NCBI GenBank assembly: GCA_036346375.1
Contig: CM070504.1
Coordinates: 9,483,890-9,547,889 of the forward strand
From: Guadua angustifolia
Lineage: Eukaryota; Streptophyta; Magnoliopsida; Poales; Poaceae
DNA length: 64,000 bases
Reading direction: 5' to 3'
Position 1 is the first letter of the stretch. The number at the start of each line of letters is the position of its first letter. Positions 13,001 through 25,832 of the stretch are shown here, piece by piece. Position numbers and translations under genes: made by a program. The notes under the pieces are model-generated. The model did no database searches, had not been told where the DNA came from, and was given only the letters and a program-made list of their open reading frames with translations.

Positions 13001-15562
13001 TCAATTCTTCTTTTTTGAGTGCTTCACGAGCCAGTCGATGACGGAGTCAATGTTGGTTGAGTTCTTGCATGATATCATGAAGCAGGCCACTTCTCTGTCA
13101 GTGATAGTATTTAGGCCCCTGCAATGTAGCCGATGATTTGTCAAGTAGAGACTTACAGATGAGATCTTATCAGTTCGTAGTAGCTTTGCGTGTACTTACA
13201 TTACTTCTGTGAAGCTTTGCTTAGGGAAAGCTTCATGCTTGTCAATTTTGTTGCCAATGACTAGTAATGGGATGCCAGTCAAAGATGGCTTGCTCAGAAG
13301 GTCATGGAGCTCACCCTTGGCAATGGCCATGTTTTCTCGATCTGCTGCGTCAACAACATACCTGCATAAACACAACAATTTAGGGATCCACTACAATACA
13401 GAAATTTTGTTTCCTATGGTATGTTGTTTCAGCTATAACCACCAGCAGAAAATATAGAGCAATTTCAAGAAAAAGTCAATCAAGTTGTTACACAGCTAGC
13501 TATCACAAAATATACAACTAGTGGGGATAAATCAGAATAGTAAACCATCCATCTTGCACAACCTTCAACATACACTAAGTAAGCAAAATGACAGAAAGTT
13601 ACAAATAAATACACAAGGCACCATCATCATCTACAATATGGCAAAATAATAGAAAGTCAGAACAGATAAACAAGGCATCAACATTGTCTAGAATAACTAA
13701 TACACTCACACTTATCCTTGCAACAAAGACAACTCACAACTATGACACAAAAGCCAAGCAAAAAGGCAAGTAGAGTACAAGAACCTTACAAGAAGCCATT
13801 ATACAACAGTTTAGTTGAGAAATGAAGAGATTAAACCCAAAACCATAAGATTTTGGCAAGTCTCATGGTTCGCGCAAATTGCTCGGGGTCAACTTTATAA
13901 GCAGCCAATGCCCATACGGTATGATAATACACTTGATCTAGGCTGTCTAGCGATTTGAGTAACCAGCTGTTTCTAATGGATACGTAGCAGTGCATTTGCC
14001 TATATTTCAATAATGGATACAATTATATCAAAATGATATGAACACGATCTAAATAAAATAATTGATATATGCAACAAGCCAACAACAAAGCATGACAGCT
14101 GGTGAGTATAATGCTATTCTTATTGCAAATGCATCAAATTAGACAAGAAAGACAAGTACACAATTGCAGAAACTGCACGACAGTATCTCTCCCACATGCT
14201 CCGAAATCTTGGCTGGCCACCAAGATCCCACAACTTTATTGTGACATTTCCTTTGGTCACCTTTCTCATATTGAACCCTACTGTAGGAATCATGTCTTCA
14301 CTAAAGCCTCCTGTCTGCAGAATACATGGTAATCCACGAGAAACCATTATATTTCAGTGAGTAATGCCAAAAAGAACATAATCTGATACTTACAGCGATC
14401 ACATTCACAAGCGACGTTTTCCCAGCATTTTGGAGCCCTATCAAGGAAAGCTCCATCTCTTGCTTGAAAAAGAGGCTGCAGATGGGGGAAAAAGAAGAAG
14501 AAAATATTTCATTCAATCTCCATTATTTTTTTTCTTGGAAGTTGGAACACACGTCAAAGTAATGCTCCACCCAATGAGTGCATATGTGCAAGACATCCTT
14601 TGGATGCAAGCTGCTTTGTTTTTATATGTATATCCAAACCAAAGCCTACCTGGCTGGTCGATAGAATGCAATAAATCATAGCCTACTTGGCAACTCTTTT
14701 CCATGCCAATGATTGAAATTCAACAAAAGCATTACCAGCCTCGGTCTAACGGTCTAATTCTACGATCCAAGAACTTACTAGTGCAAATAGATCCTTTCAG
14801 GACAAGATAGAATTGATGAGGGTGCAAGATAACAACAAACATGCAAATGCCTTTTCAACAAAACTAATCTTTACGAATTGCATCATCCTTCGTCTCCCTA
14901 TGTATGGCCAACTTTGCCTAGCACTTTTTTTTTTTTGAAAGAGCAATTTTGGCTGGCACATTCAATTCTCAATACTTCGATAGATGTGTCCGATTGATAC
15001 TTCGGTTGGCAGGTTCAATCAAAACTCTGGTTACTACGTTCGTTTCATAGCAGATGTTCTATCAACAAAGTTACCACAGAGTACTCGCAAAGCTTCAAAA
15101 TCTGAACTTTACCGATGGAGGTGAGTAACCAAAGGAACCCGATTTTCCTATGACCATGTCGCACTATGTCAACAAAAAAAACGCCATCATCTATTATAAT
15201 AACGATCAACTATGAACTATATCACATTTCCTACAGCTCGAAACTTTCTTTCTAGGAACACAACGTAACAACGATATTCTTCATAATAACTGTCATAACA
15301 TTACACTTCCCGACCTGCTGCTGCAAGCCCGCGCACGATTCAACACGAGAAGCTATTTTATCCCGAACCAACCCGGAACCTCCCAGATCTCCCACCCACA
15401 GATCCCCACACCCGCCCCGCAATGCGCAGGAGATCGAAACTCAAAAACCGAATCCGCCCACACGCGAACAAACCTCGCATACATACATACATACATACAT
15501 ACATACATACACACATATTCGTACCTGCGGAGCCAGTTGAGGAAGGCCTCCCATAACCCCAT
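13001..15562 (-). CDS. ARL8: ADP-ribosylation factor-like GTPase ARL8
   Basis: Five exons are seen: 15562-15525, 14475-14394, 14314-14160, 13361-13200 and 13118-13001. The total is 555 nt and 184 residues, the usual ARL8 length. The start MGLWEAFLNWLR is the ARL8 amphipathic N-terminal helix, used in place of an Arf myristoylation motif. The P-loop is GLQNAGKTS, switch II is WDLGGQPRF, and the guanine-specificity motif is NKID. The C terminus is VIDWLVKHSKKKN. ARL8 works on lysosome/vacuole membranes in eukaryotes, and plant homologues are also host factors for tobamovirus replication. Exon phases all join and no damage is seen. Intron 1 starts with a (TATG)n microsatellite close to the donor. 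Confidence 0.97.
15478..15514. repeat. (ACAT)n microsatellite in ARL8 intron 1
   Basis: About nine ACAT/ATAC units lie roughly 10 bp inside the 5' end of intron 1 (minus-strand gene). Confidence 0.9.
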
Positions 15563-16030
15563 GGAGCCCGCTCCTCCTCCCCAAGAAGAAGAGGAGGCCT
15601 GGGTGGTCGCGGGGAGGCGGAGTCAGGGGGCGGGGAGGAGGGTGTTGGGCCGGAGACCGGAGCTTCTTCTTTATGAGGCGGCGGCGGCGGAGGATTTCGC
15701 GTTTACTTTATTTGGAGCGACAGGTAGGCCGCGAGGAAGAAGAGAGAGAGAGAGAGAGAGAGAAGGCATTATTGGCGTCCACCAATCATACGGCCTCGCG
15801 TGGCTGGCTGCTCTCTGTTTTCTTTTATTTTTTTTGGTTTCGATTTTGATGTATACGTGCTGCTGCTGCAACCAACCGTCAGTCCCGTCCCGTCGTTCCG
15901 TTCCGCTCCGCTCCGGTATTTCGCTCACTTTTCCAGGTTCCCTCGTAAAAAATAATAATAAAAAAACCTTGGAGTGGTTCTGATGATTTCTTTCTCTTTT
16001 CTTGGGTTACTACGGCCATCCGTCTGATTG
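15563..16030 (-). promoter_or_regulatory. ARL8 5' UTR and proximal promoter
   Basis: GC-rich sequence directly upstream of the ARL8 start contains a (GA)n tract at 15740-15763, a common feature of plant 5' UTRs and core promoters. No clear TATA box was picked out. Confidence 0.4.
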
Positions 16031-17716
16031 CTGCACGGGAGGTGACTTATGTGTATTAAGCGCTTCGTCTAAATTTACAAAGCGTATTTTTTTTACACAT
16101 AGATTATGCATAGATCAATAAGACAATAAAAATGATTAGATTACGTACAGTTATTATCACTAAGCACTATACTCAATGCATGTATGTGAAAAATATAAAG
16201 TAAAGATAGATATTGATTAAGAATATAGAGTGAATATCATACTAATTTTATATTATAATATAAAATACATCTTATATTTATAAAAAAGAGCATTAAAAAA
16301 TAAGCCTTATAAACTTGTTTTATAGGATAGCGAAATTGGATATTATGGGGGCCTGGGCACTATGATTTCAAATGCATGAATTCAAGTCAAATACGGGTAT
16401 ATTTTTTGAAACTTTTAGTTTTAAGTTATATAACAATTCAAATAAAACACATACCTTTAAAAAATATACTTGAATTCAAAGATTTGAACCAATTTAGATC
16501 ACATGATTTGCTGATTTAAATATAAAATAAGCACATACGTACGATCAAACTATCATAAAAAATAAAAACTCTAGTTTAAATTTCTGTTCGAACTTGTTTG
16601 AACTAGTTAGTATATTGGTTAAACTCAATATCCTAATATTTTTAAAAAAATTTGCATGCAAATATATATGGAAAATACCCATTTTCAATTATGATGCCCA
16701 GATAATTGTACTGTATATATATAAAAGATAGATGTTAATTACTTAGTTTTCGCATGTTTCGATATTATTTAATTTATATTGAAAGAGTGGTATATGGAAG
16801 TATTACTCTCGTTGTATACGCTTTACAGGTACGCAGAAAGAGGATGACGATGTTTTGAACCTGCGGTGAGTGGGCCTGCTCAAATAGGAGGTCGATCATC
16901 CGTTTGGGGTGGGATAGGCGTGCTACTTGTTGGATTCGTGCCAGGACTTCGCTATTGGATCAGGTGTCACTGGATAAATTGACGATCCCTTCTCAAAAAG
17001 AAGAAGATAAATTGGCAATGCTACTTGGATTATGACTAGAAAAATTCCTGGCACGGTTCATATACTGAATCCGGTAGCCGGCGCGAAGGTTTTAAATTTC
17101 AGTTTTGTATCACAGCTTGAAGATGAACGAAATCCGAAATTTCAGTAAGGTCTTAGAATTTTGAACAAATTCTAGATGAAATTCAAATCTGGTTTTTTTG
17201 AACCGAGATTTCGTCTAAAATTGTTGAAATTTCAGCCAAATTTTCCTAAATATTGGTGAATGTGAACAGAGCAAATAAAAAGGTTCAAAAACACGTTGGA
17301 AAATTTTGAAATTTTTTCTGAATTGTGTTGACACATCACTAATGTTTCCATAAAATTTTCAAATGATGATCAAGCCTAAAGAATTTTTTAAAATTTTTAC
17401 TGTGCTATTGTCTTGATAAAAGTCTTACCAACAAATTTCAATCGAATGAAAAATGATTCAACCATGTTAGAAAACTGAGCTAAATCAAGTGATCTTTTTA
17501 TTGACTACCATAATTATTACAGATAAAATATCGAATACTTTCATATGTAATAAACTTGGTAGAGAACAAGTCACAACCAAAAGATAGTTTAAACATAATC
17601 AAACCTATGTACTATTCAACTAAATTGAGCAGATGCACCTTCGAGCCCACCCGCGCCACATTGCCATCACTACCATAATGCTGCGACAAAAATCAATCTC
17701 ACCAACTCCTACAAAT
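16031..17716. other. AT-rich intergenic, no gene recognised
   Basis: Low-complexity AT-rich DNA with no open frame resembling a protein. It may include old MITE and hAT flanking sequence, but no terminal repeats could be paired confidently. Confidence 0.5.
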
Positions 17717-20131
17717 TTAAATGGGCAAGTTAAAGTTCCTTCTAACACTCTTAGATGCAAAGTCATCAATAATAGTATCAATATCAATTTTATCCAATTT
17801 ATCCTTCTCAATGCATAAAATTGCCAAACCATTTAACTTTTCTTGTGACATTGATGACCTCAAGTAATTTTTTAATAATTTTAGCTTTGAAAAACTTCTT
17901 TCAGCGGAAGCTACAGTCATAGGTATGGTGAATAAGATTCGATAAGCAATTGAAACATTTGGATATCAATCTAAATCCTTAACAAACTCAAAAATCTCCA
18001 TGGCGGACTGTGAGTGAGCAGATAAAGTCATTTGTAACACTTTTAGTTCAGAAAAAATCATCTAACTTAATATCACATGAACTATTATAGGAAAATGTTT
18101 TTGCAAATTTAGTGCAACAATTTCTTAGTTCAATATTATCCAATGACTTTAAATTTTTTGAGCTAAGTAAAAAACCAAATGTACTCTTAAATGTAGTAAG
18201 ATCCTCGAACCTGTTCTTCAATGAAAAAATTGCTACATCCACCGTAACAAGAAAGTAATTTACCTCAAAAGACTTCTCAGCTGGTAAAACCCCTTCATTA
18301 TAATCACTTTCATCAAACTGCTTTTTCCGGGTAACTCGGCGTTTTATCGAGAATGATGCTTCTACATTCATGTTAGATGCAATTTCTCTAGCAATATCCA
18401 AATTAGATACATATCATTCGAACCTATACTTGTCAAAATATTGCATGACACCTTCAATTTGTTCCAATGTAGAGTCTATGCACATGGATGACGATTGCAA
18501 CTTCTTACTAATCACGTTTACAGCAAACAGAATATCATGCCAAATAACCATACCAAGTAAGAACTCAAAACTACCAAGTACGTCATGTAAATTCCGTGCA
18601 TCGCTCTTTGACTTAGGATCACCACTATGTTTACATATGTCAAGCAAAACCGACCTTAACTCGGGAGCTTGATATCTAATTGCTTTAACACTTTTAATGC
18701 GACTCTCCCAACGAGTATTAGATAATGATTTGTGATTCTGATTGGTACATGATCAAGTAATACCTTCCATCGTTTGGTAGAGCTTGAGAATAACACATAT
18801 ATGTGTTGCACAATTCCAAAAAAAGAAATAGGTTTACTATAAGAATTTGCCATATCACAAAGTGTAAGATTAAGACTATGGCAAGAACATGGCATATACA
18901 AGGCTCTAGGATTTATTTCAAGTAATCTCTTTTGCACCCCTTAATGGTTTCCTTTCATATTGGAACCATTGTCATAATCTTGACCTCTCACATTGTGAAT
19001 ATTAAGACCCAAAGATTTAATAGCATCCAATAATTTAGTAAAAAGGCCCAAACCAGATGTATCATCCACCTCCAAAAACTCAAGGAAAAACTCTTCTATC
19101 TTAATTTTATTATTTGACAAGTTCACACATCGCATAATTAGAGTCATTTGTTCTTAGTGACTCACATCTGGAGTACAATCTAGAATTATAGAAAAATATT
19201 TGCTCTCTTTGACAATCTTTATTATAGCACTTGTAACACTAGATGCTAGAAGGGAAATAAGCTCATTTTGAATTTTATGGCTAAGGTAATGATGATGAAT
19301 CTCATTATTATGAATCCGCCTAAGATGATCTTGCATTATAACATCAAATTCTGCAATCATCTCAATACATCCCAAAAAATTACCATTGCTATCTTGATAA
19401 TTTTTTTCATTAGATCCTCGAAACGCTAAATTATGTTTAGCAAGATATTTAACAACAAAAATTATCCTCGCTAGAACTTATCTCAAGCGTTCTTTCTCCT
19501 TTCTCCTTTAATATTTGTTGCTAAATGTCACTATCAATTGTTTGATTTTTACTAAGTCAAACTTTTAATTCATTCCAAGTGCCCATATCAGTAATATGCT
19601 CCACGGTGTTTTCATGTTCTTTAAGTCTCTCACTAAGATGCTTCCAATCATTCATTTCATCAGTAGCTAATGTACTCTTGTTGTTAATAGATTTGAAAAG
19701 CTTACAACAAAAACAGAACACTTTATCAATGTGTTTAGAGTAGACTAACCACTTTCTTTCATAGACCTCTCCATTACTCATTTTTTTATAATAGTAAGAA
19801 TATGAGAAATGTCTCGAATGGTTATCGATGGGAAATACAAGTTGTTCTTCTCGAATAGGCCCTTTTTTACTAAAATGTCTCTAGCTCTATTATCCAATTT
19901 TTCTCAATTTTTTGGATCATAAATATCAATAGTAAAATTTGCAGGTTGTTCTTTGATACCTAAATTTTCCTCGTTCAGATTTTCTTGCGTGGAAACAATA
20001 TCATTTAAATTCTCAGTATTCTCCGGTTCCCTGTTTACTTGATCCTCAACTGGTGTTACTATTACCACGACCATAGAAGAACTTGAATTGACATTCAATT
20101 TTTTTTTCATTGCTCCTTTTTGTGAGTTCAT
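17717..20131 (-). pseudogene. Decayed hAT-type transposase (ZMYM1-like, TTF zinc finger/DUF4371/dimerisation)
   Basis: Successive minus-strand frames match one protein in order. There is an Asn/Glu-rich N terminus (20131-19904), then a TTF-type zinc-finger block around KWLVYSKHIDKVFCFCCKLF (about 19740-19670). Next comes the DUF4371/RNase-H-like core (HYLSHKIQNELISLLASSV, SKYFSIILDCTPDVSH, then ALYMPCSCHSLNLTLCDMA). Last is the hAT C-terminal dimerisation region ASERSFSKLKLLKNYLRS (about 17900-17840). It is broken by a TGA where Trp is expected at 19904-19906, a stop near 19557, further stops (about 18941, 18656 and 18414), and at least two frameshifts. About 800 residues would be expected. 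This family includes domesticated genes, but the damage here argues for an inactive copy. Terminal inverted repeats were not found. Confidence 0.85.
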
Positions 20132-21300
20132 TATTTCTTGATCATGCTTCCTTTTCTTTCTTTTTCACATCCAGATAAACATTTTCTAGTAGACATATTG
20201 TACCAAGTACCAACAGTAGTAAACACACAAGTATGCAAAAGTGAAGCGAAGAGATAAAATATAAAAGATCAACTACTCAAGGGTTAAGACTTAAGATTGA
20301 GATAGAAAACACTTCGGATTCAGGAAGGGCTGCCGATCAACCGAGCTGACTTGTTGTCGCTGGATTGGCCTCGGTCACTCTTGCTCCTCAGTCCTCGCTG
20401 TTTCAGTGCCTTGTCAATCGATACTCGTGACTCATTAGCGAAGCGACGAAGTCTAAGAAGTAGCGCAACTTGGTCGCTTCTGTCACCGTAGGACTAGGAG
20501 TAGTAGTACGTGCAGCCCGGATCCGGCGTCGAGCAATATGTAACTAGTACGTACATAAATCAGAAGCATTCACTTAGCAAAAGAACATTTTCCCATCTGT
20601 TATACTAAACTACAGTCTACATACATTGCTAAAAGAAAGAAATAAGCGAGAAAATGAATAAATGATTCATTGATTCATACCTTATCTGATGGTTGAAACT
20701 TGACGGTGACGGAGTGCACCGGCCGACGTGGCCGTGCCGCTTCGACCTCGACGAGGCAGCGGAGATGGCGGACAAAGGAGAATGCTAATGACCAAATGCG
20801 AGTCGCGTTTGGGGCATAGCGTCTCGCCACAATGAGGATCGGCTGACGAAAATGAAACGTCGGTCGTCGCCTTGTCGGTAATTTAATGGGCCAGAAAACG
20901 AAACTCACTACGTCAGTAATCCATAGCTACTCCCTCAATCCCACATTCCTTTGCATGCTTGCGTAATCCCCGCGCTAATTAAGGATCCCATATTCCTTTA
21001 CATATGTTTGCTTGGTCTGTTAATACCTATAAATTATATGGGCCGAGGCCAAATGACCAAATAAACCAAAGCTTCTTAACCCTCCTTCGACCGGCGACAA
21101 ACAGGGCCACGTTAAGCACGGCGGCCACCTGCCGCGGAAGACCGCCCCAAACACCAACCACAGGCACGCCCGCCGCACACGGCACAGGTAATCACTTAAT
21201 GCGGCGGCAGGGGAACATCGCCAGTAGCTCAAGCCAAGCCAAAGCCAGCCCTCATAACCTCACTGGGAGTTGGATCACAGCTGGGCTAATCACTTAATCA
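20132..21300. other. Intergenic, flank of hAT copy and GH43 gene
   Basis: A minus-strand stretch at 20690-20900 ends in a good donor (AAG then GTATGA) and may be a leader exon of the hAT gene. Positions 20925-21000 carry fragments resembling Stowaway ends (CTACTCCCTCAATCCCACATT). Nothing else is recognised. Confidence 0.35.
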
Positions 21301-22053
21301 GTATGTCAGGCCTCGCTCCCTCCCCCATCATTTGCCGAGATCTCAAGCGCACCAGCCCATGGTGAGCTTCGCTTATTTTTTTAATTAGTGGTTGAGAAGA
21401 TTATTCTACGCTTTTAGGCACCTTAGTACCAACCTGGCGGGATTGGGTTTAGTTTAGCCTTTAATTTGTCTTGTTTTGTGCTCTGGATCAACCAGCCGTG
21501 GTGAGCTTGTTATTTGCTTTTTTTTCATTTGATGTGTGAGTAGGTTCTTGGAGAATTATGTGGTCTTGGTACAAGTATATGAGCATGCCGTTTTGCTGGA
21601 TTCCTAGTACAGTTCTCCAGTTTGGGTTGCTCTAACTGGGTTTCTTGGTTGATGCGTGCTTTGTCTCACTGCGAGAGGAGTGGGTTGTTTGGCCTTGATA
21701 TGCTTGTTGAGTTCACTTCCTCCTTTCTTTTACGAGCTTTCTGAAATCAGCCTATGATATGCAAAATTGCCGAGCCCACGCAGCGATAATTTGGGCATGA
21801 AATCTGGGGCCAGAGAAATGTCGGACTTAAACCTTATTCTTTTTTTTTTTTGGAGAATTTCCAGATTGGAAGCTGCAATTGTGTGGCTTTCTTTTGTGAG
21901 ACGAATTGTGCTGTTTTCTTGATTCGGCATAGAAATGAGGCTGTTCGTCACAGAAAATTCTAAATTCAAAGAGCTGTTGCTTTTACAGTCTAATTTCTGC
22001 AGTGGTCGAGCTCAACATTTTCTTTTTACTGCAGCGCATATCAATTGCAGTAG
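21301..22053 (+). promoter_or_regulatory. 5' leader of the GH43 gene with probable leader intron
   Basis: Possible donors (ATG then GTGAGC near 21361, CGTG then GTGAGC near 21500) and an acceptor just before the start codon (AATTGCAG, about 22049) suggest a spliced 5' UTR. Exact exons are inferred. Confidence 0.4.
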
Positions 22054-24949
22054 ATGAGCGGCAGCATGGGCATGGGTGTGAGGAGCACGCAGCCAAAAGC
22101 GTTAGCTTTGCGCTGCTATGCGGCAAGCCACCGTTCCCTAACTCTGGTAGCGTGGAGTCTGGTGGCATTGGTCATCGTTGTGAATTTCCATCTTCTTATC
22201 ATCCATAAGGAGGATGAGAACACCGGGGTACACGGGATCCATCGATCGATTGTGAGAGAGCTGGAGGAGGTCGAGGAGGAAAAGTTCCGGGTATCCCCTC
22301 CCCGGAGCCGGAGGAATTCCCGGGCCGTGCGGCGCAAGGGGGAGCAGAAGCCACCTTCTGTGGTGGATGAGTTCTTGGACGAGTCTTCTGCAGTACATGC
22401 TATGTTCTTCCCGGAAAGGAAGATGGCTATGGATCCAGTCAATGGTGGGAATGAGAGCATGTACTTCTACTACCCAGGGAGAGTGTGGCTTGACACTGAT
22501 GGCCATCCAATCCAAGCTCACGGCGGAGGTGTACTGTATGATGAGAAAACCAAAACCTATTACTGGTATGGAGAGAATAAGAATGGCAAGACATACAAAG
22601 CTCACAGTAAGGGAGCTGATCGGGTAAGTCAAATTGTACTGATAGTGTGAATTTTGGCATCATTTATGTGTTGAAGAGCTTCTGATTTGGTAGAGAAATC
22701 ACGAAACATACATCATTCCCTTAGTCAAAATGTACTAGCTAAATATAGGGTCAGGCATAGCATAGAAATTTATTACCTTCATCCTTCATTTTTTAAGTTA
22801 GATAATATATATAGAATTGGAATTGATCAAGCCGTTTTAGCGAGCCTTCCACACGAGTGTAACAGATGCAAGTATGCTTTATAGTGTAGTGAAAGTGTAA
22901 TCAGAAATGATGGACAATCATCAATGATTGTTTTTGTGTCTTTATGCTAGTTCATGTCTTGCTGCAATATTAAGGAATCATGTCAATTGATGGATAACAC
23001 TACTCACAGAAAATTAAAATCTATATGCATAATAGTAAGCTTATTTGATCTAAATACGCTTATAAGGATTTCAGTACCTGTGGAGTAGTGTGTGCTAATG
23101 CATGCATCTAATTTTCCTGACCTTTTAGATTCTGTCGGTGAGGCCCAGTTGCTAGGGGACATGTTGGAAGTAAGTTATGTTGGGAAGGTAAGGAAGTTGT
23201 CTGGGCTGCATCAAGGCATGTTACTAGGAATGTAATTTAGTATGTAAATTATAGAGATGAAGAATAGATAAAATCTTCCACAACTTTTTTATATGATTAT
23301 GGTTTAAACTTTTTAGTCTGATGTTCTTCTCTTGCATGAAAAATAATTTATATTCTTTCCTATTGACTCTGTTTGAATACTTTTAGTATAATAGTACGTC
23401 CAGTTGTTTCAATTACAGTATCAGCAGATTTAGGTGGAAGTTTGCATTATAGCGAAAACCAAATGATAAGTCAGCCATATGATGCCCCTGTTCCCAGGGT
23501 ATTGGGCGTAGTCATGGAAGAAGCAAAGTGGTAGGTTTTTCACCAAGTTAGGACTTAGAGGTTAAATCTGCAGAAGAAAAAAAAATAGTGCTTAGGTAGT
23601 TTCTAGTGATTATAGTTCTTTCATTTAGTTGATTCCAAAGTGAGTGCAATAGTGCCGCACCATCTGATATTATCAGCTAATCTACTTGATAGGAAATATG
23701 GCACTGGATTTCAATATGGAGAAAAGGCCTGGTTCTGATGCAGTGTAAGGCATTTCTTAGTTCATTAAGGATTCCCTGGGTAAAGTTTTATTGGCTGTCC
23801 TGACATACAGAGCACTGACACTGGATAGACCATGGGAACCAGCAGTGTTTTCTATGTTTCCCAGTAAGCAAAATGCACCATTATGTGAACATACACATGT
23901 ATCTTGCATTCTTGCATACGGAAGTTTGTGATATTCAGCAGTGGAACTTACTAGTTATGTTTCCATTTGCTGTTAGCTTGTTACATACTCCAATTCTATT
24001 CTATAGAATTTGTCTCCCTATTCATCATTCGTAACCGAAACAAACTACTTTCCAGGTTGACATTGTTGGAGTAAGTTGTTATTCTTCGAAGGACCTGTGG
24101 GCATGGACCAATGGAGGAGTTGTGCTCCGTGGCAAGGAAAGGAATGTGACACATGACCTCCACAAATCCAATGTCCTGGAGAGGCCTAAGGTGATCTATA
24201 ACGATCGGTCTGACAAATACGTGATGTGGATGCACATAGATGATACTAACTATACCAAAGCATCAGTTGGCGTGGCCATCAGTGACTCCCCAACAGGCCC
24301 ATTCACTTACCTCTACAGCAAACGCCCACATGACTGTGAAAGTAGAGACATGACCATATTCAAGGATGATGATGGGAAGGCCTACTTGATATATTCTTCT
24401 GAGGACAACAGTGAGTTCCACATTAGTCAGTTAACTGATGACTACCTTGATGTCACCGATAACATGCGCCGGCTTCTCATTGCACAGCATCGAGAAGCTC
24501 CCGCGCTCTTCAAGCATGATGGCACCTACTACATGATAACCTCTGGTTGTACAAGCTGGTCACCGAACACTGCACTGGCTCATGCGGCCACGGCATTCAT
24601 GGGACCTTGGGAGACACTGGGGAATCCTTGCGTGGGAGGGAATGAGATCTTCAGATCAACAACCTTCTTCTCCCAGAGTACATTCGTGTTGCCACTTCCA
24701 GGGCTACCAGGTTCATTCATTTTCATGGCCGACCGGTGGAACCCATCTGAGCTGAGAGATTCGCGATACGTGTGGCTACCTTTGACAATAGGTGGACTAC
24801 CTGATGAGGCTGCAGATTACAGCTTCATGTTCCCCTCTGGTCCCGGGTGTCGATTTACTGGCACAAGCAGTGGCGGCTCCCTGAGGGGTGGAGGGATTCT
24901 TGAAAACTTGTTGAGAACTGAAATTCCTACACATTGTTTACAGCGATAG
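22054..24949 (+). CDS. Glycoside hydrolase family 43 protein (Golgi exo-beta-1,3-galactosidase-like)
   Basis: Two exons, 22054-22623 and 24056-24949, with a GT-AG intron in phase 0. As read the product is 487 residues. A short basic N terminus precedes one hydrophobic helix (about residues 29-48, SLTLVAWSLVALVIVVNF), typical of a type II Golgi anchor. A stem follows, then a five-bladed propeller region with the motifs HGGGVLYDEKTKTYYWYGEN, VLERPKVIYNDRSDKYVMW and SRDMTIFKDDDGKAYLIYS. These match the plant GH43A/GH43B proteins that trim type II arabinogalactan. Near the end the frame shifts: the expected C terminus (LWSRVSIYWHK then a WR-rich tail, stop at 24901-24903) is present in the next frame. 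One C appears to be missing from the C-run at 24832-24835, so the last 38 or so residues as read are probably artefactual or mutant. Confidence 0.9.
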
Positions 24950-25823
24950 ATATCGAAATATTGACAACTGACACGTTGGGCTGTGTTGTATAGGTCAGAT
25001 GTAGATGGTAAGAGTTGTAAATGTGCACTTTTGAGTTTGTTCTCAAATCACAAAATAAGTTGTGGCCTTCTGGGCGAGGTGTGGTGTTGATCCTAGTATT
25101 TTCAGAATAATAATGTACCTTCACCTTCACTATTGGTCTTTCCCTTGTCACCGATGTGATATGAAATAGCGTTGATATACGGATATGAGAGTTAATTCAG
25201 TGTCCTCTGAATGTGGGCATGCTGCAAAATTCTACATGCCAGATACCACTCCTTTCTGAATTCCTTTGCGCGTCATCTTGCTGCTCAATTCTGTCTTGTG
25301 AGCTGCAGTTTGCAAATTGTACTACCAAGCTTGGTGCTCGAATTTGGTTTGGGGAGTTCTGTCATGTGAGCTGTAAGATATGATCAGCAAAACCCGCAAG
25401 CCAAGGGATTATTATCTCCTAAAGAATTAATGCCTCTATAAGAGTCGTAGACTCGTAGTACATTGCGAAATAATGTCTGCTCGTGCAGAAGTAATATAGG
25501 TACACATGACAGTCTTACACGTCTCTATTTTCCGTTTCACTCATACGTAATGCTGACATATTAGTCCACACTGTCACTTGTGTTATAAGAAACGATCAAC
25601 CCTAAAATATGTAATTTTATGATACAAGTTTTTTTATAGAGTCTTCTCATAATTTGTATAGAAATATGTAGTTTATAAAATTTACTCAAAATTGTTTAAC
25701 ACTCCGTTTTTTATCCACAACATTTTACGTGCTTTTCCCCTTTCTTATTTTACCGCTTAATAACTTCTCAACAAACTCCGGCTCCAATCCGGTTGCTTCC
25801 CTCCCTCCGGTTCGTTGGGGTGT
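24950..25823. other. GH43 3' UTR and intergenic
   Basis: The 3' UTR lies downstream of the GH43 stop, with an AATAATAATG-type polyadenylation-like region near 25106. The rest is AT-rich with no recognised feature up to the Pack-MULE. Confidence 0.4.
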
Positions 25824-25832
25824 TTGCGAATG
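25824..25832. repeat. 9-bp target site duplication of Pack-MULE, left
   Basis: TTGCGAATG is identical to 26982-26990. Confidence 0.92.

Noticed and set aside
16340..20990. Possible hAT terminal inverted repeats around the decayed transposase gene
   Set aside because: GGGGGCCTGGGC near 16346 could not be paired with any convincing partner or 8-bp duplication on the other side.
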